Of a stretch of 64,000 nucleotides of DNA, positions 53,708-62,124 are shown in pieces (position 1 is the first letter of the stretch; each line of letters begins with the position of its first letter). The stretch is from Xylanivirga thermophila (GTDB taxonomy: Bacteria > Bacillota > Clostridia > Caldicoprobacterales > Xylanivirgaceae): the NCBI RefSeq assembly GCF_004138105.1, contig NZ_RXHQ01000002.1, positions 1 through 64,000 of the forward strand. Reading direction: 5' to 3'. Under the pieces are notes generated by a model. That model saw only the letters and a program-made list of their open reading frames with translations, did not search any database and had not been told where the DNA came from. Made by a program: the position numbers and the translations under genes.

Positions 53708-53866
53708 TTAAGATGGAAAATACTTCATCGTTCTCAATGCAATCCCTGTATCAAATGATGAAACACTGCTATTAGCTACTCTCAATATTATAGATAATGC
53801 TATTATTACAATTATTACTATTACTATCCACATTATATTCTTCTTGTCAAAAAAAAACACCTTCAT
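53708..53866 (-). CDS. Small single-pass membrane protein
   Basis: About 52 residues: cytoplasmic start MKVFFFDKKN, one membrane helix (IMWIVIVIIVIIALSIILRV), short outside tail ending RTMKYFPS. The start resembles the N-terminus of PdaB-like sporulation polysaccharide deacetylases (an FFF.KK motif before the helix), but the catalytic domain is absent, so it may be an independent small protein or a remnant. ATG 53866 has AGGGGG about ten bases upstream, and a terminator follows, which supports a real gene. Confidence 0.55.
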   Translation of the reverse strand: MKVFFFDKKNIMWIVIVIIVIIALSIILRVANSSVSSFDTGIALRTMKYFPS

Positions 53867-54059
53867 GGATGCACACCCCCTAATAAAAAGGTATGCCATA
53901 TATCTATCTTTTAGACTATTTTATACCGTCAACAGTGCAATTTTCTAATTATTTATTTTGCCTTTATGGGCATTTAATAACTTGAAAAGACTAACAAAAT
54001 TGATATAGAATAGATTATATAGATGCAAAATAGTATATAATTAGAAAGGAGTTTTTACA

Positions 54060-54566
54060 ATGGCAAATGATATAAAATATGATACCTTTATACAGGAAGT
54101 AACACATCAATTAGGTCATGGAGGATTGTTTTTAAACACCAAGGCGGGAGATACTGTAAACACCATGGTCATAGGTTGGGGAGGCATAACAATATTCTGG
54201 GGTAAACCTATATTCATAGCACCGGTAAGGCAATCTAGATATACACACGAACTTTTAGAGAAATCCAGCGAATTTTCCGTTAGTGTTCCTCTAAAACCAG
54301 ATGAAAATATGAAAAAAACCCTGGCTTTCTGTGGGAGCAAATCTGGACGTGATATGGATAAATTCAGAAAATGCAACATCACCCCAGTAGGCGGGAGGAG
54401 TATAGATGTACCAATCATTGGTGAATGTCCCCTTCACTATGAATGTAAAATAATTTATAAGACGGATATAGTGCCTAATACATTGGATAAAACAATAGAT
54501 GATAAATGGTATCCTGATTATCATACCCTATATTTTGGCGAAATACTAAACTGTTATACCATATAA
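54060..54566 (+). CDS. Flavin reductase family protein
   Basis: 168 residues of the FMN-binding split-barrel family of flavin reductases: KAGDTVNTMVIGWGG, IFWGKPIFIAPVRQSRYTH and the FSVSVPL strand. Residues such as these hold FMN. It probably reduces flavin or acts as a small oxidoreductase; the partner is not encoded here. GAAAGGAG precedes ATG 54060. Two GGCGGGAG octamers (54143, 54390) lie in it. Converges with fetB, with stops 4 nt apart. Confidence 0.92.
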   Translation: MANDIKYDTFIQEVTHQLGHGGLFLNTKAGDTVNTMVIGWGGITIFWGKPIFIAPVRQSRYTHELLEKSSEFSVSVPLKPDENMKKTLAFCGSKSGRDMDKFRKCNITPVGGRSIDVPIIGECPLHYECKIIYKTDIVPNTLDKTIDDKWYPDYHTLYFGEILNCYTI

Positions 54567-54569
54567 TAT

Positions 54570-55331
54570 CTAAAGCTTTAACTGCCTTTGTTCATTGAAA
54601 AAATTTCTATATGCAATGTAACCTGCCATAAATGTAGATATGGATACAGTGGCTGTCAGCATGAACGTTACCATTATCTGGTATTGTATAGCCTTAATTG
54701 GTGGTGTACCTGCAAGTATGAGTCCCGTCATCATGCCTGGCAATGATACTATCCCAAGGGTCTTCATAGAATCTATGGTGGGCTGCATTGCCAGCCTTAT
54801 GCTATCCCTTATTATATACATAGAGGCCATCTTTTCCGAAGCCCCAAGGGATAGCTTTATTTCTACCTCCTGTGCCCTGTCGGAAAATTGCTGTTTCATC
54901 TGTCTAAAGCACAATCCCACAGCTACCATTGCATTACCAATAACCATCCCACTTACAGGTATAACCTCAGAGGGAATATATTTTATTGCACCAACACCTA
55001 CCAAAATAGCCAGCGTAACTCCCGCCGCCACGCCAATTGATACAAATGCTATTAGTCCACTTTTTTCTATGCCCTTCCCCCTTTTACCCGCAATTCTACT
55101 AGCATTATATACCATAAATATCATCATCAATGTGGTGAAAAGCCAATTATCCAGACTGAATATATAGTTAAGAATAAATCCAACAGCAGTGAGCTGGATG
55201 ACCGCCCTTAATGTTCCCACAATGATATCTTTCTCCAACTTTAATTTTTGCCATGCGGAAAAAAATAAAGCAATGAGGACCAAAATTGATGCCATAATGA
55301 GGGATTGTATATTTAATGTCATACCTTCCAT
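54570..55331 (-). CDS. fetB: ABC transporter permease, FetB/YbbM (UPF0014) family
   Basis: 253 residues, about seven hydrophobic segments. Family motifs TLRAVIQLTAVGFIL, NASRIAGKRG, VIPVSGMVIGNAMVAVGL, KLSLGASEKMASM and SLPGMMTGLILAGTPPIKAIQYQ match the UPF0014/FetB group, which with FetA exports iron (or handles other metals) in E. coli; other relatives are involved in aluminium tolerance. Metal specificity here is not determined. Transcribed 4 nt after fetA, hence coupled. Confidence 0.94.
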   Translation of the reverse strand: MEGMTLNIQSLIMASILVLIALFFSAWQKLKLEKDIIVGTLRAVIQLTAVGFILNYIFSLDNWLFTTLMMIFMVYNASRIAGKRGKGIEKSGLIAFVSIGVAAGVTLAILVGVGAIKYIPSEVIPVSGMVIGNAMVAVGLCFRQMKQQFSDRAQEVEIKLSLGASEKMASMYIIRDSIRLAMQPTIDSMKTLGIVSLPGMMTGLILAGTPPIKAIQYQIMVTFMLTATVSISTFMAGYIAYRNFFNEQRQLKL

Positions 55332-55335
55332 AACT

Positions 55336-56052
55336 TCATTCCTCCCCCTGTCTAAATTTTTCTATTTCAGACTTGTATTCTGTAAACAATTGATTAGTAG
55401 GTAAAAAATGCTCTATCTGTCCCTTTTTTAGATATAAGGTCTCTTCTCCCCAACGTTCTGCTTGAGCTATATCATGGGTTACTATCAAAACAGTAATGTC
55501 TTCATCCCTTGCATATATGCTTATAAATTCTTCTACCCTCTTAACATTTACAGGATCAAGTGAGGCCGTAACTTCATCTAAAAGCAATACCTCCGGCCTT
55601 ATTATAAGGCTCCTTATAAAGGCGATCCTTTGCTGCTCTCCACCTGAAAGCTGGTAATTCTTTTTATCTAAAAAATCCTTTGGAAGATCAAGGGCCCCCA
55701 TCATTTTATACACCCTTTCAATATCTATAGACTGATGGTTAATCGCAAATGGGAACTCTATATTCTCCATCACCGTATCACCAAATAGGTAGGGCTTTTG
55801 AAATACATATCTAACTTTTTTCCTAAAATCCAATTTGTCATATTCCATAATATCTTTTCCTTTATACAATATCCTGCCTGAACTAGGGCTATTTAAAGTC
55901 GATAAAATTCTAAGGAATGTACTCTTGCCACTTCCTGAAGGTCCTATTATGGTTATAAAATCCCCTTTATGTATCTCCAAGCTTATATTTTTTAGTATAG
56001 CACCGTTCTTTCTTACTACAGATACATTCTCCAGCTTGAATATCTCTTCCAT
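55336..56052 (-). CDS. fetA: ABC transporter ATP-binding protein, FetA family
   Basis: 238 residues. Walker A GPSGSGKSTF (~37-46), Q-loop FQKPYLFGDTV, signature QLSGGEQQRIAFIRSL, Walker B VLLLDEVTASLD, switch histidine in LIVTHDIAQ. The VTASLD form is characteristic of FetA/PstB-like ATPases. Energises FetB, encoded immediately downstream. Its start region is close to the terminator of the heptad-repeat gene. Confidence 0.94.
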   Translation of the reverse strand: MEEIFKLENVSVVRKNGAILKNISLEIHKGDFITIIGPSGSGKSTFLRILSTLNSPSSGRILYKGKDIMEYDKLDFRKKVRYVFQKPYLFGDTVMENIEFPFAINHQSIDIERVYKMMGALDLPKDFLDKKNYQLSGGEQQRIAFIRSLIIRPEVLLLDEVTASLDPVNVKRVEEFISIYARDEDITVLIVTHDIAQAERWGEETLYLKKGQIEHFLPTNQLFTEYKSEIEKFRQGEE

Positions 56053-56091
56053 ACATAAATACCCCCTTTCACATCTTCTATATATAAAAAA

Positions 56092-56127
56092 ATATCCTAT
56101 GGCTATTATATCATAACCATAGGATAT
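56092..56127 (-). terminator. Terminator of the MarR-MMPL-heptad-repeat operon
   Basis: ATATCCTATGG (56092-56102) pairs with CCATAGGATAT (56117-56127), followed on the minus strand by T7. Located 10 nt past the heptad-repeat gene stop. Confidence 0.88.
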
Positions 56128-56137
56128 GGGGGTTTCC

Positions 56138-58414
56138 TTAATCCTTTTTAAACCAACTCTTTATCCATTGGAAGAATCCGGATTTTTCTTCTTCCTTGTT
56201 ATCTATCTTTTCTGTCTTTTCTTCCTTGCCCTTTATCTCATCGGTCTTCATGACAAACTTGACGCTACCTTCCATACCCTCACCAATACCAGTAAAGGTA
56301 CTATAATCCTCGGATAATTTTAACACCTCATCCTTTGTATCTAGCGCATCACGCAAGTCATCTAACCTGTCAGAAACCTCTGAATCTATCTTATCAATAC
56401 CTTCTTCTTTAAATTTGTTCATACCATCACTTAATTCTTTAGAGCCATCGCTTAGCTTCCCTGCACCATCGGATAATTTCGATATACCATCCTGCAAGGT
56501 AGCTGCACCATCATCAAGCTTTTTAGCCCCATCAGATAGCTGACCCATACCGCCAGTTAAATCATCGACACCTTTATTGAGTGGTGCTACTCCACCTTTT
56601 ATCTTACCAGCTCCATCATCTAACCCCTTAGCACCTTGCTCTAGTCCTTTAGCACCATCTGTTAATTGCTTGGTAACACCTTTAAGTTCCTTTGATGCAC
56701 CACCAAGTCCAGTAGACACCTCTTTTGAAAACTGATTAGCGCCTTTTGATAGATCAGATGCACCTTTTGATATCCCCTGTGCACCAGCGGTAAGCTTTTT
56801 ACTACCTTCAGCTGCTTGATTACTCTTTCCTTCAAGCTCGGACAGGCCTCCATTTACTGCTCCTGCTCCCGCCTTCAAAGTATTTAGTCCTTCTTCAAGG
56901 TCATTCAGACCTGCTAAAAGCTGATCAGAAGATTGCAATAGTCCATTCAGACCTGTCTTTTGCTTTTCAAGTACTCCTAGCATCTGATTAGCCAAGCCTT
57001 CGGCACCAGGCACCTTAGCAACTCCATTTACCAGTTTTTCTAGTACATCTACACTGCCTAGCAAAGCCTTGACACCTTCACGTTCTGCAGACTTACCTGC
57101 CTTTATCTTTTGAACACCTTTCAGTGCTTCATCTACACCGCCTACTACCTGCTCCTGCCCTGCATGAAGCTTAGATACACCGCCAGATAACTGCTCCAAT
57201 CCTGCACTTAGCTCACCACTTTTTTGAGCTAATTCACTTGAACCGCCGGCCAATTTATTTGCACCCTTTTGTATCTCGTTTGCACCACCTACTATCTTAT
57301 CCACACCTTGAGATAATTTAGCAGGAACCTGTTCTACAAACATCTGTGCGCCCCCTGCAAATTTCTTTGCACCGGCAGCATATTCTGTAGCACCTTTTCC
57401 AAACTCTCCTACTCCGTTTGTAAGCTGTTTTACCCCATCGTTTAATTTAAAAGCACCATCCTTGGCATTATTTATCCCATCAGACAATGCAGATATACCA
57501 TTTCTAAGCTCACCTACTCCACTGTCCAGCTTGTCGAAATTTTCCTTGAAAAGCTCCATATTATCAGATAGTTCCTTTGCTCCATCTACAAGCTTTTGTG
57601 TAGCATCTCTAAGTTCATCTATACCATCTGTCAAGTCATCAAAGCCCTTGGCATCTTCCAGCTTTTCAGTACTAGGTAGATTTGGAGTAGCAACTATCAT
57701 CATAGGTTTCATTTCGAAGTTTGTTACATCAGCTATAATCTCCAAATCTTCTTCCAGATCCAGATTCAATATATCGTTTTTTGTATCTATACTATCCTTC
57801 AACCCAGGAATAGTAGCAAAGGTTACCACTTGGTTTTTACCATCGGATGCAATTTCTCCCCTGTTTATTTCAATATTTGTAAACCGATCCATTGGCAAGT
57901 TTACTACAGCTACCGCCATAAAGGGGGTATATATGGTCTTTTGCCTTCCGTTTATTTTAACAGTATGGGCATCCTTATTCTTGATGCTTAAATTTATCTT
58001 TAGCCTACCCGATTTACCACCAAGCTCTTCAGGCGCTACTTCCTTACCATCGAGGGTATATACTATTTTAACATCCAAAGGAAGATCCTTATCTGTTTTC
58101 CCCTGATAGAATATATTCTCCTTATCTGTCTTCCATATTAACTCTTCGCCTTTGAGCTCCGGCTCTTCATCGCCTTTTACATTTATTATATCATTTAATA
58201 TGGATTTATCCTTTATTTCAGTCTGTCCATCCGTCTTAAGCCAATCGCTTACTATTACATCTTTAACTCCGCCATTTGAATCCAGAGTTATATAGACAGA
58301 TTCATCTTTTTTAACAGGCATTGCTGCAAATGCAGTGCTGCATAGCATACTAGCTGCCAAAGTCACACTTAGCACCGCTTTTGATGCTTTTGATATGGTC
58401 TTTCTTCTATCCAT
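56138..58414 (-). CDS. Secreted protein with X-X-X-Leu-X-X-Gly heptad repeats
   Basis: About 758 residues. Signal peptide (ISKASKAVLSVTLAAS...AFAA) followed by an N-terminal beta-rich domain (~35-265, VYITLDSNGGVKDVIVSDW) and a long helical region (~270-690) built of seven-residue units such as KLSDGAK, ELSDGMN and GLDDGAG, then a Lys-rich end. This is the heptad-repeat family often encoded beside MMPL/RND proteins, and here its gene directly follows one. No C-terminal membrane helix, so it may be a soluble or loosely anchored partner of the MMPL protein. ATG 58414 follows AAGGAG; 58423 overlaps the site. Confidence 0.85.
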   Translation of the reverse strand: MDRRKTISKASKAVLSVTLAASMLCSTAFAAMPVKKDESVYITLDSNGGVKDVIVSDWLKTDGQTEIKDKSILNDIINVKGDEEPELKGEELIWKTDKENIFYQGKTDKDLPLDVKIVYTLDGKEVAPEELGGKSGRLKINLSIKNKDAHTVKINGRQKTIYTPFMAVAVVNLPMDRFTNIEINRGEIASDGKNQVVTFATIPGLKDSIDTKNDILNLDLEEDLEIIADVTNFEMKPMMIVATPNLPSTEKLEDAKGFDDLTDGIDELRDATQKLVDGAKELSDNMELFKENFDKLDSGVGELRNGISALSDGINNAKDGAFKLNDGVKQLTNGVGEFGKGATEYAAGAKKFAGGAQMFVEQVPAKLSQGVDKIVGGANEIQKGANKLAGGSSELAQKSGELSAGLEQLSGGVSKLHAGQEQVVGGVDEALKGVQKIKAGKSAEREGVKALLGSVDVLEKLVNGVAKVPGAEGLANQMLGVLEKQKTGLNGLLQSSDQLLAGLNDLEEGLNTLKAGAGAVNGGLSELEGKSNQAAEGSKKLTAGAQGISKGASDLSKGANQFSKEVSTGLGGASKELKGVTKQLTDGAKGLEQGAKGLDDGAGKIKGGVAPLNKGVDDLTGGMGQLSDGAKKLDDGAATLQDGISKLSDGAGKLSDGSKELSDGMNKFKEEGIDKIDSEVSDRLDDLRDALDTKDEVLKLSEDYSTFTGIGEGMEGSVKFVMKTDEIKGKEEKTEKIDNKEEEKSGFFQWIKSWFKKD

Positions 58415-58442
58415 GTCTAACATCTCCTTCTATAAATATGCT

Positions 58443-60548
58443 TTAGTTGGTTGCTTCTTGAGGTCGCGAAACCTTAGGATGCTTTGCCCAACCCCTTGTT
58501 GTCTTAGCTATAAAACCTTCAAAAGCAATTAATAGTGAAGGTAGTATAAATATTATAACTACCATACTTATGATTGCTCCACGGGAAATTAAGCTACACA
58601 AGCTCTTTATAACCTCCATATGGGATATAAAGCCTACACCAGCAGTAGCACCAAAGAATGTCAATGCACTAGTTACAATGGATCTGGCACTACCTAAAAC
58701 GCTGATACGAGCAGCTTCAAATTTATCGTGACCATTTAACATCTCTTCCTTGAATCTAGTAGTCATAAGTATGGCATAGTCTACCGTAGCCCCTAATTGT
58801 ATCGTACCTACTACTATTGAAGATATAAACGGTATTGAAGTATTCGTATAGAATGGTATTCCCATATTCATAAATATTGCAAGTTCTATAGATGCAACCA
58901 GTATTATTGGAATCGATATGGAACCGAATACTAGCAGTATTATAGCAAATATAGCTATTATGGATACACTATTTACATGCTTAAAGTCCTGCTCTGCTAT
59001 CTCTATAAGATCCTTGGTAAGCGGACCTTCACCTGCGACTATACCGTTTTTATCATATTCCTTTATAATATCTTTTACAGCATCTATCTGAGCATTTTCT
59101 TCATCCCTTGCCGCCTTATACTCTGAATTTGCAATTATAAGGTTATAACCTCCCTGTTTAAATATATCCCTTAAATCATCAGGGACAAAACTCTCAGGAA
59201 TTCCTTCGCCTATGATGCTGTCATATGACACTACTTTATTTATTCCATCCACTTTCTCAATTCTATCGGTCATCTCCCGCAGCTTATATCCTGGGACATC
59301 ATCATTCACTATTATAAAGTGGGTGGTAGTCATATCAAACTCTTCTTTTAATTTATTTGTAGCTACCACAGATTCCAAATCCTTAGGTAAGGAATCATCT
59401 AAGTTATAGTATACGTCTACACTTTGTTGACCATATACTGCCGGCAAAAATGCTAATAGGAATACTACAACGAAAACCTTGTAGTGCTTCGTAACAAACG
59501 CTGCCGATTTTTCAAACCTCGGAAGTACTGTTCCATGTCTAAATCTGTGAATGAGCTTATCAAAATATAGTATCATGGCTGGTAGTACCGTTATAGTAGT
59601 TAAGACGCCAAGCAAGACACCCTTTGCCATAACAATACCTATATCCTTACCTATGCCTAGCTGCATAGCACATAATGCTAGAAAACCTGCAACTGTAGTC
59701 AAAGAACTTCCAGTTATAGCTGCAAATGTACTAGCAATAGCTGTAGCCATTGCATGGTTTTTCTCCTGTCCCTTACTCAATTCTTCATCATACCTATGCA
59801 TAAGGAATATGGAATAGTCCATTGTAACACCTAGCTGCAATACTGCCGCTAATGCCTTTGTAACATAGGAAATATTGTCAAGGAAACTCAAGAGGACATT
59901 GGTGCCCAAATTATACACTATTGCAAATCCTATACTAAGCAAAAATACAACAGGTACAAATGTGGACTCCATACTAAGCATAAGTACTATAACCGCCAAT
60001 ATAACGGCTAAAAGTACATAAAAAGGTGTTTCCTTATCAGATAGAGCCTTTGTATCTCGCATAATTGGCGCTGCTCCACTTAAGAAGCACTGCTTGTTAG
60101 ACAACTTTCTGACCTCATCTATTGCGTCCATCGTTCGTTCACTAGCCGCCGGCTCATCGTATTTTATTATTATCATGGTAGCATTTTCGCTATAGAATAT
60201 ATCCTTTACATCGTCTGGTAATATCTCCTTAGGGATTGTAGTATCTACCAGATCATCTATCCATATGGCCTCTTGGACACCATCTACATCTGCCACTTTA
60301 TCCTTCAATTTTGCAACATCCTTCTCTGGCATATCCTCTATAACCAAAAAAGAAGTAGCAGCCGTTGAGAATGTGTCCTGCATTATCCTCTCGCCCTTTC
60401 TGGTATCCAGTTCTTCGGGCAAATATGTTAAAAGGTCATAGTTTACCCTACTTATTGACATACCATAAAGGGAAGGAATAAGAAGCAATATGGCAATTAT
60501 TAATACCAATGCTCTGTTTCGTGCTATGAATAAACCAAATTTCTCCAT
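58443..60548 (-). CDS. MMPL/RND-family transporter
   Basis: 701 residues. Two homologous halves, each a membrane helix, an extracytoplasmic loop and a five-helix bundle (HAE3/MMPL layout, 12 helices total). Motifs LGVTMDYSIFLMHRYDEEL (~240) and LGATVDYAILMTTRFKEEM (~585) are the paired proton-relay/SSD-like segments. Related proteins (YdgH, MmpL) export lipids or small hydrophobic compounds. It is 90 nt after a MarR regulator and 28 nt before the heptad-repeat gene, forming one operon. The start at 60548 has AAAGGAG. Confidence 0.93.
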   Translation of the reverse strand: MEKFGLFIARNRALVLIIAILLLIPSLYGMSISRVNYDLLTYLPEELDTRKGERIMQDTFSTAATSFLVIEDMPEKDVAKLKDKVADVDGVQEAIWIDDLVDTTIPKEILPDDVKDIFYSENATMIIIKYDEPAASERTMDAIDEVRKLSNKQCFLSGAAPIMRDTKALSDKETPFYVLLAVILAVIVLMLSMESTFVPVVFLLSIGFAIVYNLGTNVLLSFLDNISYVTKALAAVLQLGVTMDYSIFLMHRYDEELSKGQEKNHAMATAIASTFAAITGSSLTTVAGFLALCAMQLGIGKDIGIVMAKGVLLGVLTTITVLPAMILYFDKLIHRFRHGTVLPRFEKSAAFVTKHYKVFVVVFLLAFLPAVYGQQSVDVYYNLDDSLPKDLESVVATNKLKEEFDMTTTHFIIVNDDVPGYKLREMTDRIEKVDGINKVVSYDSIIGEGIPESFVPDDLRDIFKQGGYNLIIANSEYKAARDEENAQIDAVKDIIKEYDKNGIVAGEGPLTKDLIEIAEQDFKHVNSVSIIAIFAIILLVFGSISIPIILVASIELAIFMNMGIPFYTNTSIPFISSIVVGTIQLGATVDYAILMTTRFKEEMLNGHDKFEAARISVLGSARSIVTSALTFFGATAGVGFISHMEVIKSLCSLISRGAIISMVVIIFILPSLLIAFEGFIAKTTRGWAKHPKVSRPQEATN

Positions 60549-60638
60549 CGGTCATCTCTCCTTTATTAGCAAGCCTTAATTGTTGTAATATTGTATATTC
60601 CGAAATTCATAATATTTTGCCAAAAAAATATATAATTT

Positions 60639-61076
60639 CTATACTTGTAGACCTGCATTTACCTTTACCAGAATCTCTTTCATAAACTCTAGCTCATCAT
60701 ATGTTAGCACTCTTAAGATAAATTCTGTCGTCTCAATTTTTATCCTCCGGATTTCCTTAAGTATCCTTATACCTTCCTTGGTCAGTTTAACCAGTACTTG
60801 GCGCCTGTCTTCTGTACCAGTATATCTGTCTACATATTTTTTGTCAATTAGTCTGTCTATAGTGGTTGTAGGGGTGCTAACAGACACATTAAGCTCTCTA
60901 GCAATTTCCTTCATAGTCTTAGGTCTGTCATCTCCTATGGCATATATGGTCTTTATTTCAGTTATAGTAAGATCCTTAAGATGCTTAAAGGCCCTGCTCT
61001 TGCTCTCTATAGACTCATATTTATTAGTTATTTTTCTTAATAAATCATCAATAATAAATATGTCATCATTTGTCAT
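60639..61076 (-). CDS. MarR-family transcriptional regulator
   Basis: 145 residues. Winged helix with the recognition helix MKEIARELNVSVSTPTTTIDRLIDKKYVDR and wing TGTEDRRQVLVKLTKEG, flanked by dimerisation helices. First gene of the operon with the MMPL transporter and heptad-repeat protein, the usual arrangement of a MarR repressor controlling an export system. It probably binds the inverted repeat at 61088-61121. Confidence 0.94.
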   Translation of the reverse strand: MTNDDIFIIDDLLRKITNKYESIESKSRAFKHLKDLTITEIKTIYAIGDDRPKTMKEIARELNVSVSTPTTTIDRLIDKKYVDRYTGTEDRRQVLVKLTKEGIRILKEIRRIKIETTEFILRVLTYDELEFMKEILVKVNAGLQV

Positions 61077-61087
61077 TATCTCACCCC

Positions 61088-61151
61088 CGGTTATTTGGAA
61101 TTTCGAAATATTTCATAACCGTATATTAGCACTAACATATATTTTTGTCAA
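61088..61151 (-). promoter_or_regulatory. Promoter and operator of the MarR-MMPL operon
   Basis: On the minus strand TTGACA (61146-61151), 17 nt, TAATAT (61123-61128). Just downstream an inverted repeat CGGTTAT...ATAACCG (61088-61121) encloses ATTTCGAAAT (61100-61109). A related string (TTCCGAAATTCATAATATTT) lies near 60600 between the MarR and MMPL genes. These are candidate MarR-binding sites. Confidence 0.75.
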
Positions 61152-61259
61152 TTAATTTTTCGTTAAGATTCTATTACTATTATATCATATTGTAAGAACC
61201 TTCTAGTAAAATCATAAATATACCGTTATAAAAATTACACATATTTAAAATAGTATTGC

Positions 61260-61288
61260 AAAAGGGACAGAAAACCACACTCTGCCCC
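61260..61288 (-). terminator. Probable terminator of the transketolase-glucosaminidase unit
   Basis: Eight-pair stem, GGGACAGA (61264-61271) with TCTGCCCC (61281-61288) including one wobble pair, followed on the minus strand by T4. It lies 9 nt past the stop of the glucosaminidase gene. Confidence 0.6.
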
Positions 61289-61297
61289 CCTATATTC

Positions 61298-62107
61298 TTA
61301 ATATGAAGTTTTAAGTAAGTCTAGCAAAAAATCCTCTATCAATGAAGTACCATAATCAGAGCTAGGTGCCCATTGTTCGCCTAAATCCTCAAATGTTTCC
61401 GCCTTACCATATAAATATGAAAAATGCCTAGGATCATATGTTTTTTCTTTAGGATATCCCGGAGTACCGGCATATAACGCTAAATGATCCAGATGGGCAT
61501 CTACCCCTTCCTGCCAGCTCTTAAAAACCTGATGCGCTTTGGGGTCAATATTTGACCCGCCCTCAGTAATTTTAAGCCCACATGGATTATGAAATTCTTC
61601 AGATATTACACCATCAAACCTACCAAATCCAGTCTCTTTGGCCGCCTGAGCATATGCACCTTCAGGATTTATACCTTTTTTTACTCCTAGCCTATAATAG
61701 ATCTCCGCTAATTCTATAAATGTTTCAGTCGCTCCACGTTTCTTTGCCCATGCCTTCATCTGCTCTACACATGAGTTGCTATTAGCAGCAATCATACATG
61801 GCTTTCCCATGTCACCTCTGTCTACACTTCCTCTAGATATAGGACTCCATTTCAAAGATTGGGATGGTAAGGGCGGTATCTGTTCTAAACATACCACATT
61901 ATCCTTGGGGGCCGATACAGTTAATCTGATTATAGGATCATATTTAACCCAGCTAGAGCCGCATACCAATCTTGGTACAATCCCATCTTCGGTTACAATA
62001 ACAAATCCAAGGAGCAAAGCTATCAGAGATAGGGAAAGCATAAGCATATCCAATACCTCTGACAGCAATTGTCTGGTATATCCCTCATCATATTGCAAGC
62101 TATACAT
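61298..62107 (-). CDS. Glucosaminidase domain protein (cell wall hydrolase)
   Basis: 269 residues. One N-terminal membrane helix (~20-38, MLMLSLSLIALLLGFVIV) followed by an extracytoplasmic part. The C-terminal ~140 residues are a glucosaminidase/LYZ2-type domain: AEIYYRLGVKKGINPEGAYAQ, AAKETGFGRFDG with the catalytic Glu, NPCGLKITEGG and HLDHLALYAGTPGYP. It cleaves glycan strands of peptidoglycan. Start at 62107 has GGAAGGGAG upstream, 17 nt after the transketolase stop, so cotranscribed; a shorter start (62044) is possible. Confidence 0.9.
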   Translation of the reverse strand: MYSLQYDEGYTRQLLSEVLDMLMLSLSLIALLLGFVIVTEDGIVPRLVCGSSWVKYDPIIRLTVSAPKDNVVCLEQIPPLPSQSLKWSPISRGSVDRGDMGKPCMIAANSNSCVEQMKAWAKKRGATETFIELAEIYYRLGVKKGINPEGAYAQAAKETGFGRFDGVISEEFHNPCGLKITEGGSNIDPKAHQVFKSWQEGVDAHLDHLALYAGTPGYPKEKTYDPRHFSYLYGKAETFEDLGEQWAPSSDYGTSLIEDFLLDLLKTSY

Positions 62108-62124
62108 TAGCTCTCCCTTCCAGA

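Noticed and set aside
56400-57660. Repetitive DNA that could be mistaken for a CRISPR or minisatellite
   Set aside because: The periodicity is 21 nt and degenerate, and encodes Leu/Gly protein heptads; there are no conserved direct repeats with unique spacers. No CRISPR array was seen in the window.
57462-58106. 214-residue plus-strand open frame rich in Ser/Phe
   Set aside because: Antisense to the heptad-repeat gene; composition is the mirror of its Lys/Asp-rich codons.
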